This document shows positions 18,578 through 27,126 of a stretch of 64,000 nt of DNA, piece after piece. The number at the start of each line of letters is the position of its first letter. Within the stretch, counting starts at the first letter, position 1. This DNA comes from HGM04593 sp045661205 (GTDB lineage: Bacteria > Bacteroidota > Bacteroidia > Bacteroidales > Bacteroidaceae): positions 1 to 64,000 of the forward strand of contig JAZRFE010000026.1 in the NCBI GenBank assembly GCA_045661205.1, written 5' to 3'. The position numbers and the translations under genes are program-made. The notes below the pieces were generated by a model. The model saw only the letters and a list, made by a program, of their open reading frames with translations, was not told the origin of the DNA and did not search any database.

Positions 18578-18617
18578 TGTGGCAATCGCACTACGAAACA
18601 GTACGTCGGTTGCCACA
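18578..18617 (+). terminator. Weak hairpin after the T9SS operon
   Basis: TGTGGCAA (18578-18585) pairs with TTGCCACA (18610-18617) across a 24-nt loop, followed by a T-rich stretch. It would act as a modest terminator for porP-gldKLMN. Confidence 0.4.
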
Positions 18618-18676
18618 TTTCTTTTCACAAAAAAGAACTTTTTTATATAAAAGTTGTTGTTTTTAAGGAAAAACAA

Positions 18677-18684
18677 TACATTTG
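18677..18684 (+). promoter_or_regulatory. -7 box of the beta-barrel gene
   Basis: TACATTTG, an exact TAnnTTTG match, 31 bp before the chosen start, with a TTG-containing -33 region about 17 bp upstream. Confidence 0.55.
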
Positions 18685-18714
18685 CGAAATAATAACATAA
18701 AACAAAGAAACACT

Positions 18715-19344
18715 ATGAAAAGAATTTTTGGCCTACTTTTTGTGATAAGCCTTTTGGCAGCAGTGCCCGCACAGGCACAGTTCAAGTTTGGTGTGAAAGC
18801 CGGTGTAAACCTTGCAGAATCTCCCAGCGGCCTTAACGTTCAGGAGCTCGCAGGACAGGCGCTCGGTACTGATGGTACAACAGGATTCTTCGTTGGTCCC
18901 ATGGCTAAGTTCACTATTCCCGTTCTCGGTCTCGGCATTGAGGCTGACGCGCTCTACTCACGCACAGGTTCTAAGATTGCAGGTGAGGAGGTAAACAAGA
19001 ACAGTATCGAAATTCCCGTATATCTGCGCTACGACTTTGCACTTCCCCTTATAAGCAAGGTAGCAGTGCCTTTCGTCGCAGTAGGTCCACAGTTCGGCTT
19101 TGCATTCGGTTCTACCGACGAGATGACCGATTGGGGTAAATATGAGTACAAGAAGAGCAATCTGAGTCTCAACCTTGGTGCAGGCGCCATCCTGTTGAGC
19201 AAGATACAGGTACACCTCAACTACAACATCGCACTTGGCAAGACAAGCGAGTTGACAGGCATAAGCGGTGTTGCAGAGGGCATGGGCAAAGTAATGGACT
19301 CAAAAACAAACACATGGCAGATTTCTGCTGCTTATCTTTTCTAA
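18715..19344 (+). CDS. Outer-membrane beta-barrel protein (PorT-like/OMP_b-brl family)
   Basis: A 209-residue protein starting MKRIFGLLFVISLLAAVPAQAQ, a clear signal peptide; the upstream in-frame Met at 18682 would put 11 charged residues ahead of it and overlaps the -7 box. The mature part alternates polar/hydrophobic strands (FKFGVKAGVNLAE, FVGPMAKF, IEIPVYLRYDF, AVPFVAVGPQFGFAFG) and ends in an aromatic residue (AAYLF), as outer-membrane barrels do. It follows the T9SS operon under its own promoter, so a link to T9SS is possible but unproven. Confidence 0.82.
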   Translation: MKRIFGLLFVISLLAAVPAQAQFKFGVKAGVNLAESPSGLNVQELAGQALGTDGTTGFFVGPMAKFTIPVLGLGIEADALYSRTGSKIAGEEVNKNSIEIPVYLRYDFALPLISKVAVPFVAVGPQFGFAFGSTDEMTDWGKYEYKKSNLSLNLGAGAILLSKIQVHLNYNIALGKTSELTGISGVAEGMGKVMDSKTNTWQISAAYLF

Positions 19345-19364
19345 GAAACAATATTTAACAGCAT

Positions 19365-19399
19365 AAAGATAGTCCGACACGCAATGCCGGACTATCTTT
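19365..19399 (+). terminator. Intrinsic terminator after the beta-barrel gene
   Basis: A 12-bp perfect stem (AAAGATAGTCCG / CGGACTATCTTT) with an 11-nt loop. Its right arm contains most of the priA -7 box. Confidence 0.7.
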
Positions 19400-19400
19400 G
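19393..19400 (+). promoter_or_regulatory. priA: priA -7 box within the terminator hairpin
   Basis: TATCTTTG, an exact consensus match, 20 bp before the priA start and overlapping the 3' arm of the preceding terminator. No good -33 TTTG is seen. Confidence 0.5.
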
Positions 19401-19420
19401 TATCTGCAAAGAGCAAGACA

Positions 19421-21670
19421 ATGGCACAATTCGTAGACGTACTTCTGCCCCTTCCCCTACCCACAACCTACACCTATTCGGTGCCCACAGAGCACAGAGA
19501 ACAGGTGGCAATAGGTTGCAGGGTTGTCGTGCCGTTGGGCAAGAGCAAGAGGTACACTGCACTCATCATGCGCACGCACGATGAAAAGCCACAGGACTAC
19601 GAGACACGTTCATTCATCGAATTGCTCGACGAAGTGCCTATACTGTTGCCCACACAGCTGAGACTGTGGGAGTGGATAGCGAAATACTATCTGTGCACAC
19701 AGGGTGAGATATACAAGGCCGCCGTACCACAAGGACTGAAGGGAGAGTTCAAGGCGCGCACCGAACAACGCATAAGGGTGGCAAAGGCCTACCGCAACAG
19801 CCGAGGTATGGAACTTGCTCTGGCATCGCTGACACGTGCTCCGCGACAGAAGAGGCTGCTGAACACCTACCTGCAATTCATAGGAGGCGACATTGAGAAT
19901 GCCACCAAAGAGATTTCGCGCCACAAACTGATAGAACTTGCCGAAGTAAGCCCTACTGTATGCAAAGAGGTTATAGACAAAGGTATCTTCGAATGCTACG
20001 AAGTGGAGATAGGGCGTCTTGCCTACACAAGCGACGAACCGGTGGAGCTTAACGAGCTGAACCCTGTGCAGCAGAAAGCCTTTGAGCAGATAAACGAGCA
20101 GTTCGCCACAAAGAACACTGTGCTGTTGCATGGCGTTACATCTGCCGGAAAGACCGAAATATACATACACTTGATAAAGTCTGCACTCGAACGTGGCGAA
20201 CAGGTACTTTATCTACTGCCCGAAATTGCACTGACGAAGCAGATTATCGAACGTCTGCGCAAGGTGTTTGGCAACCGCATAGGACTGTACCACTCGAAAT
20301 TCTCCGACGCCGAACGCGTGGAGATATGGAAAAAGCAGCTGAGCGACAGCCCCTATGATATTATTCTGGGAGTGCGTTCGTCGCTATTCCTGCCATTCAA
20401 AAGGCTGGGCTTGGTGATTGTAGACGAAGAGCACGAGAACAGCTACAAGCAGCAGGAGCCTGCTCCGCGCTACAATGCGAAGAACGCAGCAATAGTGCTC
20501 GCATCGTTTTTCGGTGCAAAAACCCTTTTAGGCACTGCTACGCCCGCCATAGAGAGCTACTACAATGCCACTACCGGAAAGTATGGATTGGTGTCGCTCA
20601 CCGAACGCTACCGTTCTATAAAGATGCCAAAGATAGAGGTAGTGGATATAAAGGAATTGGGGCGCAGGAAACAGATGGAGGGACAATTTTCCGACCCCTT
20701 GTTCGAGGCTATAAGCAACGCACTGAAAGAGAAGAAGCAGGTTATTCTGTTCCAGAACCGCCGAGGCTATGCCCCGCTGCTCGAATGTCGCACATGCGGA
20801 TGGGTGCCCCATTGCAAACACTGCGACGTCAGCCTAACACTGCACAAGAGTGCCGGCAAACTCACCTGCCACTACTGTGGCTACACGATTCCCGCGCCCA
20901 AGATGTGCCCCAACTGCGAGGAGTCGAACTTCATAAACTTGGGCTACGGCACAGAAAAAATAGAAGAGGAGCTGAGCAACATGTTCCCCCAAGCGCGCAT
21001 AGCCCGTATGGACCTCGACACCACACGCACACGAACAGCCTACGAAAAGATTATCAACGACTTTCAGCAGGGGAAGAGCGATGTTCTCATAGGCACACAG
21101 ATGGTATCAAAGGGGTTGGACTTTGACAATGTCTCGGTGGTTGGAATACTGAATGCCGATATTCTGCTCAACTACCCCGACTTCAGAGCCGCAGAACGCT
21201 CGTTCCAGCTGATGGCACAGGTGGCAGGCCGCGCAGGCCGTAAAAACGAGCAGGGAACAGTGTATCTGCAAACAAAGTCGCCCGACGCAACGATAATACC
21301 ACAAATAAAGGAGAACGATTTTCTGCAATTTTACAATTTGCAGCTTGGCGAACGCATGCTGTTCCACTACCCTCCATTTTACAGGCTTGTATATGTCTAT
21401 CTGAAGCACCGCAACATAAGATTCCTCGACGCAACAGCCGAAAGGTTCGGCAACCGCATGAGAGATATTTTCGGCGAGCGCGTGCTGGGCCCCGACCTGC
21501 CCCCGGTGGCAAAGGTACAACAGCTGTACATACGCAAGATTGTGCTGAAGGTGGAGACAAACACCTCGCAATACAAAATAAACGACGCCTTGCTGTCACT
21601 GAAGGAGGAGTTTTTGTCACAAAAACAGTATAACAGCCTCACCATATACTACGACGTAGATCCGCTGTAA
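19421..21670 (+). CDS. priA: Primosomal protein N' (PriA replication-restart helicase)
   Basis: A 749-residue 3'-5' superfamily 2 helicase that reloads the replisome at stalled forks. Seen are the N-terminal DNA-binding domain (VDVLLPLPLPTTYTYSVP), Walker A GVTSAGKTEIY, the DEEH box (VIVDEEHENSYKQ), and a zinc-binding insertion with paired Cys motifs (CRTCGWVPHCKHC and CHYCGY...CPNC). It also has LIGTQMVSKGLDFDNVS and AGRAGR helicase motifs. Length is typical for Bacteroidota PriA. Confidence 0.97.
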   Translation: MAQFVDVLLPLPLPTTYTYSVPTEHREQVAIGCRVVVPLGKSKRYTALIMRTHDEKPQDYETRSFIELLDEVPILLPTQLRLWEWIAKYYLCTQGEIYKAAVPQGLKGEFKARTEQRIRVAKAYRNSRGMELALASLTRAPRQKRLLNTYLQFIGGDIENATKEISRHKLIELAEVSPTVCKEVIDKGIFECYEVEIGRLAYTSDEPVELNELNPVQQKAFEQINEQFATKNTVLLHGVTSAGKTEIYIHLIKSALERGEQVLYLLPEIALTKQIIERLRKVFGNRIGLYHSKFSDAERVEIWKKQLSDSPYDIILGVRSSLFLPFKRLGLVIVDEEHENSYKQQEPAPRYNAKNAAIVLASFFGAKTLLGTATPAIESYYNATTGKYGLVSLTERYRSIKMPKIEVVDIKELGRRKQMEGQFSDPLFEAISNALKEKKQVILFQNRRGYAPLLECRTCGWVPHCKHCDVSLTLHKSAGKLTCHYCGYTIPAPKMCPNCEESNFINLGYGTEKIEEELSNMFPQARIARMDLDTTRTRTAYEKIINDFQQGKSDVLIGTQMVSKGLDFDNVSVVGILNADILLNYPDFRAAERSFQLMAQVAGRAGRKNEQGTVYLQTKSPDATIIPQIKENDFLQFYNLQLGERMLFHYPPFYRLVYVYLKHRNIRFLDATAERFGNRMRDIFGERVLGPDLPPVAKVQQLYIRKIVLKVETNTSQYKINDALLSLKEEFLSQKQYNSLTIYYDVDPL

Positions 21671-21705
21671 ACGAGCACTCAATAAATATATTTTAGCAGA
21701 TATTA

Positions 21706-21737
21706 TTTGCTAAAATCGGCTCTTATAAGTAATTTTG
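21706..21737 (+). promoter_or_regulatory. Promoter of the DUF2723 operon
   Basis: TTTG at 21706-21709, a 20-bp spacer and TAATTTTG at 21730-21737: a full match to the Bacteroidota promoter. The start codon lies about 90 bp further on. Confidence 0.7.
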
Positions 21738-21827
21738 CCGAAATTTCGTGTACTGTGCCAACCTTTTAGGTAAAGCTATTGAAGCACGCACGAAGTGAGT
21801 GTATCGAGAATAACTACAAAAAAAAAT

Positions 21828-24800
21828 ATGAAAAGCTACAAAACCGTAAACAATCTTTTCGGATGGCTCTGTTTCTTTATTGCGGCAGCAACATACTGCC
21901 TCACAGTGGAGCCTACCGCAAGTTTTTGGGATTGCCCCGAATTTATCCTTTCGGGCTATAAACTGGAGATCGGCCACCCCCCCGGTGCACCCTTCTTCAT
22001 GCTCACAGCCAACCTCTTCTCACAATTTGTCTCTTCGCCCGAGAATGTGGCGCTGATGGTAAACATTATGTCAGCCATACTGAGTGCGGCAGGTATCATG
22101 TTCCTCTTCTGGAGCATCACTCACCTTGTACGCAAGCTTATTGTGGCAAAGGGTAGCGAGATGACAACCTCGCAGATGGTGACAATCATCGGTTCGGGAC
22201 TCGTTGGCGCGCTTGCATACACATGGAGCGACACCTATTGGTTCAGTGCTGTCGAGGGTGAGGTGTACGGTTATTCGTCGCTCTTTACCGCAGTGGTTTT
22301 CTGGTTGATTCTCAAATGGGAAGAGAATGCCGATGCGCCCCACAGCGACAGATGGCTGATACTTATTGCCTATCTTGTGGGACTCTCCATCGGTGTGCAC
22401 CTGCTGAACTTGCTTTGTATTCCCGCCATTGTACTTGTGGCTTACTTTAGAAAAGCCCCCAATGCCAACCTCAAAGGCTCGCTCGTGGCACTTGCGGTAT
22501 CTATGGCACTTGTGGCTGCTGTTCTCTACGGTATTGTGCCCGGAGTTGTAAAAGTGGGCGGATGGTTCGAGCTGTTCTTTGTGAACACATTGGGCATGCC
22601 TTTCAACACCGGACTCATTGTGTACATAATACTACTGCTCGCCACACTTGTGTGGGGTATCTACGAAAGCGAGACAGGAAAAAGCCGCAAACGTCTTGTT
22701 GCATCCACACTTGTAACAGTGGGGTTGTTGGGTATTCCCTTCTATGGCTACGGATTTGCCAGCATACTTATCGGTATCGTAGTGCTTGCAGCACTTGCAT
22801 TCCTGCTCTTCCGCAAGGTACAGGAGAGGTATTTTGTAAACGCACGCGTACTGAATACTTCGCTGCTGTGTATGATGCTCATAATGATTGGTTACTCGTC
22901 GTATGCGCTTATTGTGATACGTTCATCGGCAAACACTCCCATGGACCAGAACTCTCCCGAGGATATCTTTACTCTCGGTGAGTACTTGGGTCGTGAGCAG
23001 TATGGTACACGTCCTCTTATCTACGGACATGCTTTCGGTTCGGAGCCTTTGTACAAACAGGTGAACCGCGAGGAGTATCAGGTAGTGACAAAGAACGGTG
23101 CTCCCGAGTATAGAAGAAAAGAGAAAGCCTCGCCCGACGAGAAGGACTCATACGAATTGTTGGGACACAAGTTCGAGTATGTGTATGCACAGAACATGCT
23201 GTTCCCCCGTATGTATGACAAACGCTACGCACCGTTATACGAAAAGTGGGTGGGCGAAAAGATTGGTCGCGTCATCAAATATAGCGTTGGAGGCCACAAT
23301 ATGAACGTGGTAATGCCCACACAGTGGGACAACCTGCGCTTCTTCCTGAACTATCAGTTGAACTACATGTATTGGAGATATTTCTTCTGGAACTTCGTAG
23401 GCCGCCAGAACGACCTGCAAGGACATGGAAACCTTGACAAAGGCAACTGGATTACAGGCTTCGATTTTATTGACAACCTACTTGTGGGCAATCAGGAGTT
23501 CCTGCCCAAGGCTCTGAAAGAGAACAAAGGCCGCAACGTGTTCTTTGCTCTGCCCTTGATATTGGGTATCTTGGGATTGCTGTGGCAGTGCAAGAAGGGC
23601 GACGCCGGAGTGCGTCAGTTCTGGGTGGTGTTCTTCTTGTTCTTCATGACAGGAATTGCCATCGTGCTCTATCTAAACCAGACACCACAGCAGCCTCGTG
23701 AGCGCGACTACGCATACGCCGGCTCGTTCTACGCCTTTGCTATATGGATAGGTATGGGTGTTGCAGCCATCACCGAGTGGTTCAAGAAGAAAAACGCAAT
23801 TGTAAGCACAGCTGTGGCAGCGGTGGCGTTGCTTGTGCCCATACAGATGGTGTCGCAGACATGGGACGACCACGACCGCAGCAGACGTTATGCTTGCCGC
23901 GACTTTGGTCAGAACTACCTGAACTCTATTTCACAGGACAAGAACCCCATCATCTTCACTTGCGGCGACAATGACACATTCCCCTTGTGGTACAATCAAG
24001 AGGTAGAGGGTGTGAGAACCGACGCACGTGTATGTAACCTCTCGTACCTGCACACCGACTGGTACATCGACCAGATGCGTCGTCCTGCATACGAATCTCC
24101 CGCACTGCCGATTAAATGGGACCGCATAGACTATGCCGGAAATGCCAACGACCACGTAAAAGTGAAGCCCGAAAAGGAGGAAGCTATCAAGAATATGTAT
24201 GCCCAGGACCCCGAGAAATACAAGAAGGTGCTGGGTGAGAATCCCTTCGAGGTAAAGAACATCATGAAATATTGGGTACGCAATAAGAACGAAAATTTGC
24301 ACTACATACCCACCGACACTGTGTATATCCCCATCGACCGCGAAGCTGTGTTGCGTTCGGGTATGTTAATCCCCTACGAATATCGCGACACAATGCCCCA
24401 ATATATGAAGATATCACTGAAGGGACGCAAAATGCTGATGCGTGGCGACCTGATGTTGCTGGAGATGCTTGCCGAGGGTAATTGGGAGCGTCCGCTCTAC
24501 ATGTCGCGCACTGTGGGCGAGGACAACTACCTGTCGTCACTCCAGGACTTCTTCATCACCGAGGGACTTGCCCACCGCATCACTCCCTTCAATTGGAAGG
24601 AGCTTGGTTACAGCAATCAGTACGAGACTATCATCGACACCGACAAGATGTATAGTAATGTTATGCACCGTTTCAAGTTCGGTGGCCTCGACGAGAACCC
24701 CGATTATTATCTCGACGAGACAACAATACGCATGGTATACACCCACCGTGTTCTGCTATCATCGCTTGCCGAGCGTCTGATCGAAGAGGGCGACAACAAG

Positions 24801-25163
24801 AGAGCCTTCGAGGTGTTGGAGTATGCCGAGAAAGTAATACCCGGTGCTCTGGTACCCCACTCGGCACAAATGGGTGGTGCAACTATGGGTATCGCATACA
24901 TTAAGCTCGGCGAAAAGAGCAAAGCTATGGGCATCATTGCACCTACATGCGACGAACTGTTAGAGTATCTCAAGTGGTACGAGAGCCTGAGTGCCGGCCA
25001 TAAAAAGGCAATCGCATACGACCACGAGTACAAGCTCAATCAGTTGCAGATGATGCTGAGCGTGATTGCTGAAGGTGGCGAATCGTACAACGAGGAGCTA
25101 AAGCATTACAAAGCCGAGTTCGGCAAATATCTCGCACTGTGGCGCAATAAAAACAAACGCTGA
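21828..25163 (+). CDS. DUF2723 (GT117-like) multi-pass membrane protein
   Basis: A 1111-residue membrane protein from Met at 21828; an in-frame ATG at 21795 would add 11 polar residues not typical of the family. The N-terminal DUF2723 signature is NNLFGWLCFFIAAATYC, then TVEPTASFWDCPEFILSGYKL and EIGHPPGAPFFML, similar to protein O-mannosyltransferase-like enzymes. About twelve hydrophobic helices follow up to residue 710. The soluble C-terminal part contains ICGDNDTFPLWY-like and TPR-like helices (LAERLIEEGDNKRAFEVLEYAE). The family is common in Bacteroidota and is thought to glycosylate exported proteins or lipids; the substrate is unknown. Four genes with tight spacing follow on the same strand, starting 18 bp downstream. 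Confidence 0.88.
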   Translation: MKSYKTVNNLFGWLCFFIAAATYCLTVEPTASFWDCPEFILSGYKLEIGHPPGAPFFMLTANLFSQFVSSPENVALMVNIMSAILSAAGIMFLFWSITHLVRKLIVAKGSEMTTSQMVTIIGSGLVGALAYTWSDTYWFSAVEGEVYGYSSLFTAVVFWLILKWEENADAPHSDRWLILIAYLVGLSIGVHLLNLLCIPAIVLVAYFRKAPNANLKGSLVALAVSMALVAAVLYGIVPGVVKVGGWFELFFVNTLGMPFNTGLIVYIILLLATLVWGIYESETGKSRKRLVASTLVTVGLLGIPFYGYGFASILIGIVVLAALAFLLFRKVQERYFVNARVLNTSLLCMMLIMIGYSSYALIVIRSSANTPMDQNSPEDIFTLGEYLGREQYGTRPLIYGHAFGSEPLYKQVNREEYQVVTKNGAPEYRRKEKASPDEKDSYELLGHKFEYVYAQNMLFPRMYDKRYAPLYEKWVGEKIGRVIKYSVGGHNMNVVMPTQWDNLRFFLNYQLNYMYWRYFFWNFVGRQNDLQGHGNLDKGNWITGFDFIDNLLVGNQEFLPKALKENKGRNVFFALPLILGILGLLWQCKKGDAGVRQFWVVFFLFFMTGIAIVLYLNQTPQQPRERDYAYAGSFYAFAIWIGMGVAAITEWFKKKNAIVSTAVAAVALLVPIQMVSQTWDDHDRSRRYACRDFGQNYLNSISQDKNPIIFTCGDNDTFPLWYNQEVEGVRTDARVCNLSYLHTDWYIDQMRRPAYESPALPIKWDRIDYAGNANDHVKVKPEKEEAIKNMYAQDPEKYKKVLGENPFEVKNIMKYWVRNKNENLHYIPTDTVYIPIDREAVLRSGMLIPYEYRDTMPQYMKISLKGRKMLMRGDLMLLEMLAEGNWERPLYMSRTVGEDNYLSSLQDFFITEGLAHRITPFNWKELGYSNQYETIIDTDKMYSNVMHRFKFGGLDENPDYYLDETTIRMVYTHRVLLSSLAERLIEEGDNKRAFEVLEYAEKVIPGALVPHSAQMGGATMGIAYIKLGEKSKAMGIIAPTCDELLEYLKWYESLSAGHKKAIAYDHEYKLNQLQMMLSVIAEGGESYNEELKHYKAEFGKYLALWRNKNKR

Positions 25164-25181
25164 CAATAACGCATCAAAGGT

Positions 25182-25793
25182 ATGTTTATAGAACAGGTAC
25201 CCCCGTTTTTCCGTCGGTTATACCCGAAGGCTCTCTGGAGAATGAATCCGGAGGAAAAGGCGGTGTACCTTACCTTTGACGACGGCCCGATACCCGAGGT
25301 TACTCCCTGGGTGTTGGGACATCTGGAGCGTTACAACATAAAAGCTACGTTTTTTATGGTGGGAGACAATGTGCACAAGTTCCCCGAGGAGTATCGAATG
25401 GTTGTCGAGGGCGGACACCGCATAGGCAACCACTCGTTCAACCATCTTCAGGGACTGTACACACGCACCAAAAAATATATCGACAACGTAGACCGCGCCG
25501 ACGCCTTCCTGCATAGCAACCTGTTCAGGCCACCGCATGGGCTTTTGCGTCGCTCGCAATATCTCGAACTGAGTAAACGCTACAAGATAGTGATGTGGGA
25601 CCTTGTTACCCGCGACTACAGTTTCCGTCTCTATGGCGAGGATGTGCTTGCAAACATCAAACGCTATGTAAGGAACGGCTCTATTATTACTTTCCACGAC
25701 TCGTTGCGCTCTTACTCAAATCTTAAATATGCCCTGCCACGCTCTATCGACTGGCTGTTGGAACAGGGTTACAGTTTCAAGGTATTTGAATGA
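25182..25793 (+). CDS. Polysaccharide deacetylase family protein (NodB domain)
   Basis: A 203-residue CE4-type deacetylase with the NodB motifs in order: TFDDGP (motif 1, catalytic Asp and metal Asp), HSFNH (motif 2, metal-binding His pair), RPPHG (motif 3), a WDLVTRDY segment and a FHDS motif near the end. No signal peptide is evident, so it may act in the cytoplasm or at the inner membrane. Family members remove N- or O-acetyl groups from peptidoglycan, chitin or other glycans. The stop codon overlaps the queG start. Confidence 0.9.
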   Translation: MFIEQVPPFFRRLYPKALWRMNPEEKAVYLTFDDGPIPEVTPWVLGHLERYNIKATFFMVGDNVHKFPEEYRMVVEGGHRIGNHSFNHLQGLYTRTKKYIDNVDRADAFLHSNLFRPPHGLLRRSQYLELSKRYKIVMWDLVTRDYSFRLYGEDVLANIKRYVRNGSIITFHDSLRSYSNLKYALPRSIDWLLEQGYSFKVFE

Positions 25794-26701
25794 CGGAACA
25801 GCAAAGGCTATCACAGCTTATCAAGAGGCGCGCCGAGGAGTTGGGATTTTCGGCATGTGGCATCGTGAAGGCCGAAGCGGTAAATGCTTCAGTACGCAGG
25901 GAATATGAAGAGTGGATAGCTCAGGGTGCTCATGGAGAAATGAACTACATGAGCCGCAACCTCGAAAAACGCATGAACCCTACCCTGCTTGTCGAGGGGT
26001 GTCGCACCATTGTTGTCGTAGCGCAAAACTACTTTCCCGCCATTGCCTCGCCACATATTTCGCGTTATGCACAGGGCAAGGACTATCATCGCGTAGTCAA
26101 GGACAAACTTTTTCTTCTTCTGGAATACATAAACACCATTACTCCCGTAAAGGGGCGCGCTTTTTGCGACTCGGCACCGGTACTCGAACGATACTGGGCT
26201 GTGCAGGCGGGATTGGGAACATGTGGAATGAACAGACAGCTTATAATCCCCGGTTGCGGAACGCACTTTTTTCTGGGAGAGCTTTTTATCGACATAGAAA
26301 CAGAGTATGATGCTCCGTTGAAAGATAACTTGTGCAACAACTGCAATGCCTGTATAAGAAACTGCCCCACGGGAGCACTCAGCGAGAATGGGCTTGACGC
26401 GCGTCGCTGTTTGTCGTACCTTACGATAGAGTATCGCGGAGAGCTGCCGACAGCAACAGGAGAGAAGCTGGGAGAGTGTTTCTATGGTTGCGACAGATGT
26501 CAGAGTGCATGCCCGCACAACAGGGTGGCGCAACCGCACGAAGAGCCGCAATTTGCCGCAAGCGAACAGCTCTTGGCAATGAACGAGAGCGATTGGAAGG
26601 AGCTTACCAAAGATAAATTCAACACACTGTTCAAGGATAGCGCGGTACAACGATGCGACTACGAGCAGTTTATGCGCAACATAAAATCAGCAATAAAATG
26701 A
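25790..26701 (+). CDS. queG: Epoxyqueuosine reductase
   Basis: A 303-residue cobalamin-dependent iron-sulfur enzyme for the last step of queuosine tRNA modification. Two [4Fe-4S] motifs are seen: CNNCNACIRNCPTGAL and CYGCDRCQSACPHN. The N-terminal cobalamin-binding part includes the AQNYFP and RYAQGKDYH segments. It overlaps the deacetylase stop by 4 bp and the next start by 4 bp. It is a little shorter than the E. coli protein (379), as is normal for Bacteroidota QueG without the C-terminal HEAT-like extension. Confidence 0.93.
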   Translation: MTEQQRLSQLIKRRAEELGFSACGIVKAEAVNASVRREYEEWIAQGAHGEMNYMSRNLEKRMNPTLLVEGCRTIVVVAQNYFPAIASPHISRYAQGKDYHRVVKDKLFLLLEYINTITPVKGRAFCDSAPVLERYWAVQAGLGTCGMNRQLIIPGCGTHFFLGELFIDIETEYDAPLKDNLCNNCNACIRNCPTGALSENGLDARRCLSYLTIEYRGELPTATGEKLGECFYGCDRCQSACPHNRVAQPHEEPQFAASEQLLAMNESDWKELTKDKFNTLFKDSAVQRCDYEQFMRNIKSAIK

Positions 26702-27126
26702 GACGTTTCCATTCCTATTTCTACAAAAAATGCAAAGTGATAATAACAACTGCAAGCATCTATGCAGTGATGTTTGTTGCTATTGTTGCATTTATAGCAG
26801 TAATGTTCGAGACAATATGCGCAGACAGCTTCCTGACTATCGCATTTCTGATAATAACCCCATACACGCTTTTCATGCTGTTGAGAGCACTATACTTTAT
26901 ATTTGAAAAGATAGAAGTAGACACTGAGACATGCGAAATGAAATTCTGCATACTAAGAAAAAGTTATCCTCTGAACAGTATAAATGCCATTAAACGTGTA
27001 CGACCGGGACAACTGCGCATAGAGACAGCAGACAACGTCGTTCCATTCTCTGTGGATGAAGAAGAGGATTTTATCGCATTGATTAAAAGAGTTGCACCGG
27101 AAATCAAAGTATCATCTGCACAATAA
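26698..27126 (+). CDS. Small membrane protein with a PH-like cytoplasmic tail
   Basis: A 142-residue protein starting at ATG 26698, which overlaps the queG TGA (ATGA); the upstream in-frame ATG at 26653 lies inside queG. Two transmembrane helices (about residues 14-40 and 45-68) are followed by a beta-rich segment (KIEVDTETCEMKFCILRKSYPLNSINAIKRVRPG) that looks like a bacterial PH domain. Function unknown. Translational coupling to queG suggests operon membership, not shared function. The 3' end overlaps the convergent dacB gene by 15 bp. Confidence 0.65.
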   Translation: MRRFHSYFYKKCKVIITTASIYAVMFVAIVAFIAVMFETICADSFLTIAFLIITPYTLFMLLRALYFIFEKIEVDTETCEMKFCILRKSYPLNSINAIKRVRPGQLRIETADNVVPFSVDEEEDFIALIKRVAPEIKVSSAQ

